Notes under the pieces: model-generated | Database searches by the model: none | What the model was told of the DNA's origin: nothing | The model's input: the letters and a program-made list of their open reading frames with translations, nothing else | Shown: positions 19,500 through 28,057 of the stretch, in pieces | Layout: each line of letters opens with the position of its first letter | Numbering within the stretch: position 1 is the stretch's first letter | Translations under genes and position numbers: made by a program | Assembly: GCF_004341825.1 (NCBI RefSeq) | Contig: NZ_SMAG01000003.1 | Coordinates: 372,001 to 436,000, forward strand | Length of the DNA: 64,000 nucleotides | Source of the DNA: Hazenella coriacea | GTDB lineage: Bacteria > Bacillota > Bacilli > Thermoactinomycetales > Thermoactinomycetaceae | Direction: 5' to 3'

Positions 19500-20107
19500 T
19501 TATATCCTCCTCTTAAAGAAAAAAATACTTTGTAGCTTTAAGCATCAAAGTATTTTTCTTGTTGAGCTATTGAGTTTTTAAAGTTCCAGTTCCTTTGGAA
19601 TAATGTCTGTCATCTTCCGTCTTACTTATTTCCAAATAGTAATCTTCTATCAGTTCTGAACCTAAATTCTCCGATTGGTTTAACTACCTCTAATTGGTGA
19701 TGACTTCAATCAAATTCTGGAAATTCTCATGACTTCTCCGTAGCAATTTCACTTTTTGGGGTCACCGTACCTAAAGAAGAAAAACACACGTTTAAACATA
19801 CTTTAGACACGAATTAACCGGCTACCCACACGTTAAGGACGGAAATCATCGCGAAAAACGTTAGCTTCGCTGAAATGAGCCTTAGCGTGTATTTTTCTCA
19901 TATCGATACCGTTACCCCTTATAGGGAGGAGGTGAATTGTAAACGAAGCTCACATGTTAGCATGGGATGAATGAAGAAAGCCTTCTCGGTGGGAGAGGCT
20001 TCATGACATCTCTATTATATCACTTTTAATATAAATTAAATATATATTTAAGTTTACATCATACTTAGTTGATGATAGGATATGGAATACAAATTAAATT
20101 TGTATAT
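19500..20107. other. Gap with several short dyads
   Basis: About 600 bp without a gene. Around 19800-19980 are dense short palindromes and a Shine-Dalgarno-like GGGAGGAGGTGA (19924-19935) that leads into no open frame. The 19-bp inverted repeat copy lies at 19941-19959. It could be an old element end. Confidence 0.4.
19941..19959 (-). repeat. 19-bp inverted repeat, right copy
   Basis: Reverse complement of 14317-14335 without mismatch (AAACGAAGCTCACATGTTA). Confidence 0.7.
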
Positions 20108-20119
20108 GAGGTGATGAGA

Positions 20120-20479
20120 ATGGTAAATGATGATAAGATCATACATGTTGGTTATAAAGTAAGAATTAAACCCAGATTTCGGTATTGGATGAAAGTTCGC
20201 ACGTCAGAGGGATATCTACTCGAAATCTACGAATACGAGTATGAAACGGACGAGAAGGGGAAAAAGATGAGAAAAGTTGTATTCGATGAGAACGGAAATC
20301 CCAAGACCAAACGGGTCCCCTTGAACCAACTAAATCTCGCCGAACGACTGGGCATGAACAAAATGCAGGTGAATCACTGGTTCACTGGGAAATCGTTCCC
20401 TCGTACAGAAATGTTATTTGAAATCGCCAACATTTTGAATGTGCCTGTAGATGAATTGTATGAAGTTATTGTTGAATGA
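20120..20479 (+). CDS. XRE-family helix-turn-helix protein
   Basis: 119 residues from the ATG at 20120, chosen because GAGGTGATGAGA lies just upstream. The same frame is open for 17 more codons. The C-terminal half is a Cro/C1-type helix-turn-helix: LNLAERLGMNKMQVNHWF, then FPRTEMLFEIANILNVPVDELYEV. The basic N-terminal half (VRIKPRFRYWMKVRTSEGY) is unusual for the family. Probably a DNA-binding regulator of an integrated element. A terminator follows immediately. Confidence 0.75.
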   Translation: MVNDDKIIHVGYKVRIKPRFRYWMKVRTSEGYLLEIYEYEYETDEKGKKMRKVVFDENGNPKTKRVPLNQLNLAERLGMNKMQVNHWFTGKSFPRTEMLFEIANILNVPVDELYEVIVE

Positions 20480-20481
20480 GC

Positions 20482-20505
20482 CACCCACAGTCAGGTGGGT
20501 TTTTC
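20482..20505 (+). terminator. Terminator after the XRE gene
   Basis: CCACC...GGTGG stem followed by TTTTTC. Confidence 0.65.
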
Positions 20506-21478
20506 ATTTCCGATTCTTCAGCGACTGGATGAATGTGGGTAACACTTCTATAAGTGCAGAGTCAAAGTTACCCGTATGGATGAGCAGGATACGGTAGCTC
20601 ATCTCCCCATGTGACTGTGACCACTTCTGAAATTCCTTCAGTTGGTAGGAGATGAAACGGTAGATCACCTGCTTGTACGACCCCACAGCATATCGGTTAC
20701 CAGGGAAGTAAGTTTCTTGGTTCAACCTCAACTTCGTCTCCACCACACTGCCTAGTCGGAGTCGGATGTCTCAATGTTGGGGAGAATCTCATGCTTCGAC
20801 TTCCGCCACTGTTCATACTCCCGTTCCGTAAATCGACCGCCTAACTCCTGATAACACCGATCCAGTGCCTGTTGTAGGTCATCATTCGTGAACTGGAGTC
20901 CCTTCCCCTCATCGGTCAGTAGTTCAACCTCTTCCTTCGCATAGTTAAACGTTTTGTTGAACCGACTGGTAATCACTCTCACCCGTGGGAAGCCATGAGC
21001 CTTCGCTCATTTATTCATACTGTCGTTTGCTGAACCCTTCCCCTAACTCCTCGGATGCCTGTAACAGTGAACAGATGCAATCTTCCTTGGTGAATCGATC
21101 TCGACTTTGGGGTAACTTCAAGTGTTTGCGGATGCCGTCCCATGTGAGGGAGAGAAGATTCTGCTTCAACGCTGATACACTGTATAGGTCATACTTCCGT
21201 GCGTACATGTCCCATGTAACCACAGTGGGAAATCCATCCTTTGCACTCATCTCCCATAGCCTATCGAGGGTGCGGTTCATTTCCCCTCCTGTTTCTCCCA
21301 TAGCGTTCGTTTCGGAGATTTCTTCTTCTCAAATCCTGCTAATCGGAGTCCCACGCTCCATGACCCGAATCGGTAGATCACCGCTGAGTATCGGGGGAGT
21401 TCCCGTTTGCGTGGAGGTCTGCCGGTTCGGCTCCCTTGTCCCGAAACGTGTACTTTTCTTCTTTGGGTACGATGACCT
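20504..21478 (-). pseudogene. Homing-endonuclease-associated-repeat protein, fragmented
   Basis: Three or four broken minus-strand frames form one decayed gene. Segments read GRPPRKRELPRYSAVIYRFG then SWSVGLRLAGFE (about 21440-21330), FTKEDCICSLLQASEELGEG then FSKRQYE (about 21100-21011) and FTNDDLQQALDRCYQELGG then REYEQWRKSKH (about 20890-20780). This alternating pattern is typical of homing-endonuclease-associated repeats. No nuclease motif is visible, and the 5' end is cut off at the leader of array A7. Confidence 0.6.
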
Positions 21479-21485
21479 CTTATAG

Positions 21486-21664
21486 GTTTTCTCCAACCTC
21501 GATTACTATCAAAATAGGTTCTAAGTATTGATATAACACCACTTTCTCAAATTTTCCCCACAGATCTCTAAAAAAGAAAATCACTTGGAGAAAAACACTC
21601 GTAACCCTTGATACACATGTATATATGTAGTAAGTTTGAAATGATAAAGCCTATAGTGACTGGG
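21486..21664 (+). promoter_or_regulatory. Leader of CRISPR array A7
   Basis: Family A leader with arms at 21487-21496 and 21585-21596. Only a few bases of cas2 tail (CTTATAG) precede it. Confidence 0.86.
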
Positions 21665-22421
21665 GTAGAACATCAACAGTAGTTGTATTTAAATTCCGCA
21701 ATCCTCCAAACATCCACATATATCCCATCCGTAGAACATCAACAGTAGTTGTATTTAAATAGAAATTACGTTGCCTATTTTTAAATCTTCTATAAGTAGA
21801 ACATCAACAGTAGTTGTATTTAAATACCCTAAAGTTACTAGAATCAACATCACGAGTATGTAGAACATCAACAGTAGTTGTATTTAAATCACTGTTCTCC
21901 TTACATATCCGACAAAGTCATAAAGTAGAACATCAACAGTAGTTGTATTTAAATTTAATCACGACGACGACAAATTCATTTCCGTGTTGTGTAGAACATC
22001 AACAGTAGTTGTATTTAAATGTTGGTTAAAAAGAGGAAGTAAATTTGATGAATTGGTGTAGAACATCAACAGTAGTTGTATTTAAATTGTGATAATGTAC
22101 TGCCCCGCGTCCGTTCTTGTCCTGGTAGAACATCAACAGTAGTTGTATTTAAATGAAGTGGATCGCCGAGCAAACAAAAAAGCAGGAAATTGTAGAACAT
22201 CAACAGTAGTTGTATTTAAATGGTTGTAAAGCCATAACACAAAAAAGAACCCCTCTAAGTAGAACATCAACAGTAGTTGTATTTAAATTAGATTGATCTG
22301 CCCATATGTTAGAAACACTATTAAGGTAGAACATCAACAGTAGTTGTATTTAAATGAACGAAAAGTATAGAGAAGTCGCTGGGCATGATCCGTAGAACAT
22401 CAACAGTAGTTGTATTTAAAT
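21665..22421 (+). CRISPR. CRISPR array A7 (12 repeats)
   Basis: Twelve identical repeats with the AGTA loop at 21665, 21731, 21796, 21860, 21925, 21991, 22057, 22125, 22192, 22259, 22326 and 22392. There is no degenerate terminal repeat: the last perfect repeat abuts a broken transposase gene, so the distal end has been lost. Confidence 0.97.
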
Positions 22422-22716
22422 TACTACGCTTTTCGTCAATGGATATAAGGCGTTCCCAAAAAGTTGAGCCGCATTCACGACATTTATAACGTCTGCGGTT
22501 TAATTCTAAGCCTATTCGCTTTAAACAAATTGGTAGATCCATGATTAGTTGTTTTCTTGATGTATGTTTATATAGCCTGTCAAAGCCACATTGAGGGCAA
22601 CGTTCTGGTGGATAAGTTGCTTCCACTTTAAACATCATGTCGGATTCATTTTCTTGTGGTGGTTCTGTTGTTTTAAGATCTGGTAGTAATAATAAGTCTG
22701 ACATATTATTGTTCAT
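22422..22716 (-). pseudogene. ISL3-family transposase, N-terminal fragment
   Basis: About 97 residues of the zinc-binding N-terminus of an ISL3 transposase are visible: ERCPQCGFDRLYKH, then the downstream CxxC in RRYKCRECGSTFWERL. Translation then continues into CRISPR repeat codons (NLNTTTVDVL). The catalytic DDE domain is absent. The start is intact with a GGATG-type site. The cut falls exactly at the repeat boundary at 22421/22422. Confidence 0.8.
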
Positions 22717-22872
22717 CCTTTACTACTCTGTAGTGTTACGGTATTAAGAATATTGATTTTTGAACTATCATTGCTAATTACTTTTCGTGACCGTAAATTC
22801 TCATATAGTATTCCATAAAGCATTTAGATGATGGGCGATCAGAAAACCTATCATTGAGTATCCTACGATAAA
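22717..22872. other. Short gap
   Basis: Upstream DNA of the transposase fragment. No IS end recognised. Confidence 0.35.
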
Positions 22873-22907
22873 AAAGGTTATCCCATGGTTTCACAGGATA
22901 ACCTTAC
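22873..22907 (-). terminator. Terminator of the metallothionein operon
   Basis: GGTTATCC ... GGATAACC stem with a T run on the minus-strand side, 12 bp after the metallothionein stop. Confidence 0.8.
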
Positions 22908-22918
22908 CATTATTGGAA

Positions 22919-23068
22919 CTATGCAGTTACACAGCTACAATCTTTGCACTCGCAATCTTCATCAGTACAATTGTCTGCACATTCTTGACTACAATAAACT
23001 TTTTCTTCTACTTCCACTTTTTTTACACCAAGAAGACAATTACAGCTCGGTCTTGCACATTTTTCCAT
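22919..23068 (-). CDS. Bacterial metallothionein (SmtA/BmtA type)
   Basis: 49 residues with 10 cysteines, preceded by AAGGAGGAGTTTGGT. Clusters read CARPSCNCLLGV, then YCSQECADNC, then CECKDCSC. The YCS..CA segment and the C-x-C-x-x-C-x-C tail are the hallmarks of bacterial metallothioneins, which bind Zn, Cd or Cu through Cys thiolates. It lies 16 bp downstream of an ArsR/SmtB-type repressor gene on the same strand, so the pair looks like a self-regulated metal-sequestration operon. Confidence 0.85.
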   Translation of the reverse strand: MEKCARPSCNCLLGVKKVEVEEKVYCSQECADNCTDEDCECKDCSCVTA

Positions 23069-23084
23069 ACCAAACTCCTCCTTA

Positions 23085-23429
23085 TTATTTAGGTAAATCT
23101 TCAGTTAAACACCAACCTTGATCTAAAAGACTAACGACGCAATTATCAACAACTCGGTACCGAATAAAATTGCCTTCACGATTACTGCGAACGATGCCTT
23201 TATCAACTAATCGTTGAAGTTGGTTGGAAATGGCCTGAGGTTTCATTTCAAGCTGTTCTGCTACCTCACTAACAGATACATTTGGTGTTCGGATCAAAGT
23301 ATGCAATATTCTAAGCCTTGTTCCATTAGAAAGTATTTTAAAGGTCTCACTTAAACCCTCAGCATTATCTGTATCTAACAAAGGGCGTTCCGTTAGTTTT
23401 GGTTTTGGTGTACACCAGTTTTCAGCCAT
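23085..23429 (-). CDS. ArsR/SmtB-family metal-sensing repressor
   Basis: 114 residues. The winged helix-turn-helix is clear (LSNGTRLRILHTL, then VSEVAEQLEMKPQAISNQLQ, then GIVRSNREGNFIRYRV). Candidate metal ligands are a Cys near the N-terminus (ENWCTPK) and two in the last helix (DNCVVSLLDQGWC). The ELCVCDL motif of arsenic sensors is absent, so Zn, Cd or Pb sensing is more likely. It should repress its own promoter (dyad at 23451-23470) and the metallothionein gene behind it. Confidence 0.85.
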   Translation of the reverse strand: MAENWCTPKPKLTERPLLDTDNAEGLSETFKILSNGTRLRILHTLIRTPNVSVSEVAEQLEMKPQAISNQLQRLVDKGIVRSNREGNFIRYRVVDNCVVSLLDQGWCLTEDLPK

Positions 23430-23450
23430 TATTTCCTCCTCCGTTCCACA

Positions 23451-23484
23451 ATTACATCATATAGTGTAATAGTTTTTATGTCAA
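23451..23484 (-). promoter_or_regulatory. Promoter and operator of the metallothionein operon
   Basis: Minus-strand TTGACA (23479-23484), 17-bp spacer and TATGAT (23456-23461). A perfect 6-8-6 dyad ATTACA...TGTAAT (23451-23470) covers the -10 box, as expected for an SmtB-type repressor. Confidence 0.8.
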
Positions 23485-23824
23485 GTCCCCTATAAAGTGG
23501 TGAAGTTCATAATATAAGCATCTTTTTTATCAGTACATTATGACATCTTAATAATACAACAACATAATCCCCTCTTGTTGGACTACCTACCTCCTGTAAA
23601 CACCCATGTTTGATTGAAGCTTATATGGTATTATTGTTTTTCCTTAGCATTCCACCAAATAATCCGATTTAAATACTAACTGTTTTTGAATTATTAAAAT
23701 AATAATTCCACTATATATTCCGAAGACCCCCCATAAATAAGAGGTGGATTATAAATTGACTAGAGTCACCAGCAATTCGCTTTAACTTTACTTATTTCAT
23801 CAGAAGATATTGCACCCACCACCA
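23485..23824. other. Decayed gap
   Basis: No gene. Around 23750-23800 the minus strand carries a scrambled copy of a segment also found in the 34879-35085 remnant (DEVKQIAGYSNLFII). Confidence 0.4.
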
Positions 23825-23888
23825 TAAATAGCTTTATAAACTTGCTTATAAGAACATCATTAAAGGAAGAGAAGCACTGTTCTTATGG
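23825..23888 (+). pseudogene. cas2 3'-end stub before leader A8
   Basis: The plus strand reads RTSLKEEKHCSYG, matching the Cas2 end LGTSLKEDGESLFL, and leads into leader A8. Confidence 0.65.
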
Positions 23889-24067
23889 TTTTTCTCCAAC
23901 CTCAATTGGTATCGAAATAGGGTCTAAGTATTGATATAACACTACTTTCTCAAATTTCCCCTACCTGTCTCTAAAAAAGTGAATCACTTGGAGAAAAACG
24001 CTCGTAATCCTTGATATACATATATCTATGTAGTAAGTTTGAAATGATAAAGCCTGTAGCGACTGGG
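23889..24067 (+). promoter_or_regulatory. Leader of CRISPR array A8
   Basis: Family A leader with arms at 23889-23900 and 23988-23999. Confidence 0.87.
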
Positions 24068-24759
24068 GTAGAACATCAACATGAGTTGTATTTAAATACT
24101 GTTTTATTTGTTTTATTTGATTTAATTATAATACGTAGAACATCAACATGAGTTGTATTTAAATCCCGCCGGGAGGCATATCCTTTTATCTTTCTCTTTC
24201 GTAGAACATCAACATGAGTTGTATTTAAATACAAAGTAATAATCTATCATCAATATTTTCTAGCGGTAGAACATCAACATGAGTTGTATTTAAATATCGT
24301 CTTCGCCTGGGCGATTCGTAAACCTCGCCTGTAGAACATCAACATGAGTTGTATTTAAATTGATGTGGGGTAGTAAAGGGGTTTTGGCTGATTCAGTGTA
24401 GAACATCAACATGAGTTGTATTTAAATTAATCAATATCTTTTTCTCTGTTAACTTTCATTCTTGTAGAACATCAACATGAGTTGTATTTAAATCTTGCCA
24501 TCTTCTCAAAATACGCGACCTCGTCTAGTGTAGAACATCAACATGAGTTGTATTTAAATACCCCAGCCCAAGGGAGGGCAGGGGAGGGCATAAGGTAGAA
24601 CATCAACATGAGTTGTATTTAAATTGTTGTCACCTCATCTATTTGGTTATCAATGTGCCGAACGTAGAACATCAACATGAGTTGTATTTAAATGATTCTT
24701 TTTGCTTTCTCTTTTGAATCTTTTCTTGCGTAGAACATCAACAGTGGATGTATTTAAAT
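24068..24759 (+). CRISPR. CRISPR array A8 (11 repeats)
   Basis: Repeats at 24068, 24135, 24201, 24266, 24331, 24397, 24464, 24530, 24595 and 24664 have the ATGA loop. The last, at 24730, is divergent (centre CAACAGTGGATG). The array may once have continued into the remnant at 25802, before the intervening membrane gene. Confidence 0.97.
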
Positions 24760-24920
24760 TTCTATTTTTCACTTTGTTGCGTCGGCGAGATCTCAATAAA
24801 TACTACAGTTGTAAAGTGGAGGTGAAACAAGATAAGGGAGAGTTATTCTCTTATTCTATTTACTCTATTCCCAATTCTATAATCACTTGATAGAGTTTAT
24901 AGAAGAAAGGGGAGATTACG

Positions 24921-25782
24921 ATGAGAACAAATATAAAATGGTCGTTATTTTCTTTAGTAGTTGGTACTTTGTCCTTTGGTATTATAGTAGTTTTATGGCT
25001 TTCACAAAAAGTGAGTGCTAATCAGTTTTTTGCTTTTACTTTTTTATCGCTTTTAATTTTATCTTTTTCTAGTGCATCATTAATTCGTAAAAAAAATATA
25101 TCGAATGAAAGAACATATGAATTATATAATGATCCTTTGGTAAAAGAGAGTGTATTGCCATCTATTTGGCTCCAAATGTTAAATCATAAAGATGAAGGTG
25201 AAAAGTTGATGTGGGGGGCCAGACTTTTGGGTATTGGATGTATGATTGGGTTCATTTGTTTCATTGAAGATTTCGTTCGATGGATTGATTCAATTTACCC
25301 TCATCACAAGTTTGCTCCTGATGTTGATGCAGCTATTATCACAACAATGGGTTCTACATTCACACTTGGCTTGACTCTTATAGTCACCTTTTATTTTAAT
25401 CGCCAAACTCAACTGGCTATGATTGAACAGTCTCATGCCAATTTAAAGGAACGAGTGATTGAAAAACGAATGATTCTTTACCCCGAAGTGGAACAATTAA
25501 TTGAAGACCTAGGAATTCTTTATCCTGATTTTTTACATACAGATGATTGGAACGATACAGTATCTCATCTAGATCAACTATATCAAGAAAACAAATATTA
25601 TTTGTCTAAGAGTCTTCGAGTATATATCCAAAATTTTGGTTTTTGTGAAAGCTGATCACGATGAAGAATTGTCCTCTGAAAAAGTAAAAGAAGCTGAAGA
25701 AAAACTGGATAAACTCATTACTCTCTGCCAAACAGAAATTGAGAAATCCCTTGATTTGGCAGCCTTGGTTGATTTGGATTAG
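24921..25782 (+). pseudogene. Four-helix membrane protein, frameshifted near the end
   Basis: RBS GAAAGGGGAG before the ATG. Residues 1-244 contain four membrane helices (about 7-29, 33-52, 100-118, 135-158) and then a soluble part. The frame stops at 25655, but a +1 frame continues as VKADHDEELSSEKVKEAEEK, then LDKLITLCQTEIEKS, to a stop at 25782. A slip in the T-rich run near 25640-25652 explains this. Intact length would be about 285. No family recognised. It lies between CRISPR array A8 and an array remnant, so it appears inserted in or beside an array. Confidence 0.65.
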
Positions 25783-25801
25783 TTAATTCCCATGTAAGAA
25801 A

Positions 25802-25944
25802 AATAAACCAGTAAACATGTTGTATTTAAATGAAGAAGATACAGAAGAATATGAGAAAAGAATAAAAGGTTGAACATCAACAGTAGTTGTATTTAAATAC
25901 CGCCGATTTGTCAGAGTTTCGACGGGATGAATGGTAGAACATCA
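25802..25944 (+). CRISPR. CRISPR remnant (family A, 2-3 decayed repeats)
   Basis: A decayed repeat at 25802-25831, a better one at 25869-25898 (GTTGAACAT start, AGTA loop) and a truncated one at 25934-25944. There is no leader. It probably represents the distal end of an array separated from its leader side by the membrane gene. Confidence 0.8.
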
Positions 25945-26025
25945 GGCTTAACAAGCTCTTTGGCTTCACTTTATTTATTCTTTATAATACATCCTGCCTC
26001 CAATCTTCATTATTTGAGCCCTTAA

Positions 26026-26055
26026 TTGACAAAAATATAAGGAAAATGTTACAAT
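26026..26055 (+). promoter_or_regulatory. Strong sigma-A-like promoter
   Basis: TTGACA (26026-26031), 18-bp spacer, TACAAT (26050-26055). It points to a short transcription unit ending at the terminator at 26258-26286. Confidence 0.65.
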
Positions 26056-26129
26056 ATTTATATTATTAGCATCGGTCAGGGTCGGCGCAATTTTTTTCAA
26101 TAGGTTTGACTAGACTGGGGGTAGCACTT

Positions 26130-26300
26130 ATGAAAACGAAAAACCTTGCAGTTGAGTGGTTTAAAGGATTTGAAATTAATCTTTCTTGCTTAACTCTTAT
26201 TTTTGAAAAACCTAAAACTAAATGCAGTAGCGCTGTGCTGGCCGATACTAATAAATTAACTCCCGCAATGTTGGCGGGAGTTTTTATTTACCCTATTTGA
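26130..26300 (+). CDS. Short open frame in a small transcription unit (protein or ncRNA)
   Basis: 56 residues from ATG at 26130 (MKTKNLAVEWFKGFEINL...), without a good ribosome binding site. The frame runs through the terminator hairpin, so the last residues come from terminator sequence. The unit between promoter and terminator is about 225 nt. It may be a small peptide gene or a regulatory RNA; nothing recognised. Confidence 0.35.
   Translation: MKTKNLAVEWFKGFEINLSCLTLIFEKPKTKCSSAVLADTNKLTPAMLAGVFIYPI
26258..26290 (+). terminator. Terminator of the small unit
   Basis: AACTCCCGC...GCGGGAGTT stem with a T run. Confidence 0.85.
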
Positions 26301-26354
26301 ACAATGCCTTTAAAACATCCTAACAAACTCTTCGACAGAAAGAATAGTAATTAT

Positions 26355-26480
26355 ATCTACAAACCTCTTGAGATTTTTCAAGTTTCAGAGGTTTGCAGAC
26401 ATAAATATTCACTGGTAGAAAGCCTTATTGTATGTTGGATTTGTAACAAATTATAATTGCATCTCTACTAGAGTTGAAAG
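26355..26480 (+). CRISPR. Family B leader and one degenerate repeat
   Basis: Hairpin arms at 26355-26367 and 26388-26400 (one mismatch), the conserved AGCCTTATTGTATGTTGGATT region, then a degenerate repeat at about 26450-26480 (ATTGCATCTCTAC ... GTTGAAAG). No spacer or second repeat follows. Confidence 0.7.
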
Positions 26481-26544
26481 ATATTCATAATGACTAATGC
26501 CTCATAAGTTAAGCTTCTTTTACATAATTAATATAAGTAATCAT

Positions 26545-27732
26545 CTATATCTTAATTTTTTTAATATCAGATTTATTTAGCGATTCGATAAAGTTATTGA
26601 ACTCTTTTTGAAGTTCTTCAACATTTTTATAACGTTTATTTATATCTTGAGAAATCCCCTTCTCAATGAATTTATAAAAAACACCATTCTTATTTGTTAT
26701 CCTTGACCTACCAGTCATTACAAAATGAATCAACCGTGTTAATGAATATGTTTCATGTCGTATCTCATATTTACTAAATCCAAGAAACTCTAGATCTGGA
26801 TCATTAAAAATTCCTTTTATTTCAGTGCTATCTCTTGTGAGTACGCTGTCTTCTAATTTCACCAAGCCGAAATCTGAAACTTTGATCACATTTATTCCGT
26901 CATACTTTTTTAAGAGAACATTTGTAGGGCTTATATCTCTATGCAAAACACCTCGGTTATTAATGTAAATGAATGCTCGAAGGATTTGTTTGACTAACCT
27001 AATTCTTTCCCCAACCTCCAATTTACTATTATTTTTCGAAATATAATTGTAAAGCGTATCATCTGCATATTCCATTATATATTGACGATTTTTTTCATCA
27101 AAGTTATAGACTTCAATAACATAAGGAGACTTCAATTTCCCCATTTCTTCAAATTCGATTTTAAATCGCTTATACTCATCCTCACTTAGATTTTTATCTG
27201 CTTTTTTAATAACGAAAAAACGCTTATAGTAGTCATCATAATATTTGTAAACACTTGCATAAGAGCCCTTACCAATAAACTCTTTACTAATTTTTTTTAT
27301 GGGTGTAAGACTAAATATAGGCTTTGTTTCAATGAGGTTTATTTTCTGAAAGTTACTGGGAATAGCACTTCCAAAACTACTTTCTAAAAATCCATCACAT
27401 TCATTCAATATTTCTTCGTAATGAGGATCTACATAAAAATAGTATTCAGAACGCTCTAGATTTAATTGGAGTGACTCCAATTGTTCGTGCAAGTATATGA
27501 GTTCTCTACTTTCTTCAGCTGTATAGTGACCATTGTTAAGTCGGGCATTCATATAATTAAATAAAAAGTTTAATTGATAATGAAACACTGAAAAGAGTCG
27601 TTTTAAAACAGGAATAGGAACAGTATCATATAGCCCCATGTATTTTTGTATATTTTCATCGCCAAATCTTTCAATATATTCATTAACCTTACTACTTAAA
27701 TAATCTAGATGAACATCTTTAGTTGATAGCAT
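26545..27732 (-). CDS. Eukaryotic-like Ser/Thr protein kinase
   Basis: About 395 residues, ATG at 27732 eight bases after AAAGGGG. The N-terminal 130 residues are helical and unrecognised. The kinase domain follows with Gly loop GKGSYASVYKY, ATP Lys in FVIKKADK, catalytic HRDISPTNVLL and DFGLVKL. All catalytic residues are present, so it should be active. No membrane span or PASTA repeats, so it is not PrkC. Stand-alone kinases of this sort in defence islands can act in phage abortive infection; that is inference here. Confidence 0.85.
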   Translation of the reverse strand: MLSTKDVHLDYLSSKVNEYIERFGDENIQKYMGLYDTVPIPVLKRLFSVFHYQLNFLFNYMNARLNNGHYTAEESRELIYLHEQLESLQLNLERSEYYFYVDPHYEEILNECDGFLESSFGSAIPSNFQKINLIETKPIFSLTPIKKISKEFIGKGSYASVYKYYDDYYKRFFVIKKADKNLSEDEYKRFKIEFEEMGKLKSPYVIEVYNFDEKNRQYIMEYADDTLYNYISKNNSKLEVGERIRLVKQILRAFIYINNRGVLHRDISPTNVLLKKYDGINVIKVSDFGLVKLEDSVLTRDSTEIKGIFNDPDLEFLGFSKYEIRHETYSLTRLIHFVMTGRSRITNKNGVFYKFIEKGISQDINKRYKNVEELQKEFNNFIESLNKSDIKKIKI

Positions 27733-27769
27733 TCCCAATGCCCCTTTTCTACTATATAGTCTCTATAAT

Positions 27770-28057
27770 GAATAAAAAGCTAGTTTCCAATCATAAAAAC
27801 CTATTACATAAACTATAGTTGTTCTAATATGCTTTATCAATTTTTAGTTAAATAATTTATATTGATTTCATTTTCTCTTTTTAACTCAGTAGAAAAAATA
27901 AAGGCTCCGTTGAAACTCTTCTTCGAGATTTAGTTTAAAAGACTAAATGAAATTGAATTTTAAACCCTCAGAGACATTATGCCTTTATGCTTCCTCTTTT
28001 GTAGACTAATTAAACCCATCTATTAAAATCTTAAATATAAAAGGATAACTTGATGAA
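27770..28057. other. AT-rich gap upstream of leader A9
   Basis: Contains the kinase upstream region. A loose inverted repeat lies near 27900-27985. No gene. Confidence 0.4.

Noticed and set aside
19924-19960. A gene start after GGGAGGAGGTGA
   Set aside because: No start codon leads into an open frame of useful length.
20985-21485. 166-codon plus-strand frame
   Set aside because: It is the complement of the homing-endonuclease-associated-repeat pseudogene, whose minus-strand frames carry recognisable repeats.
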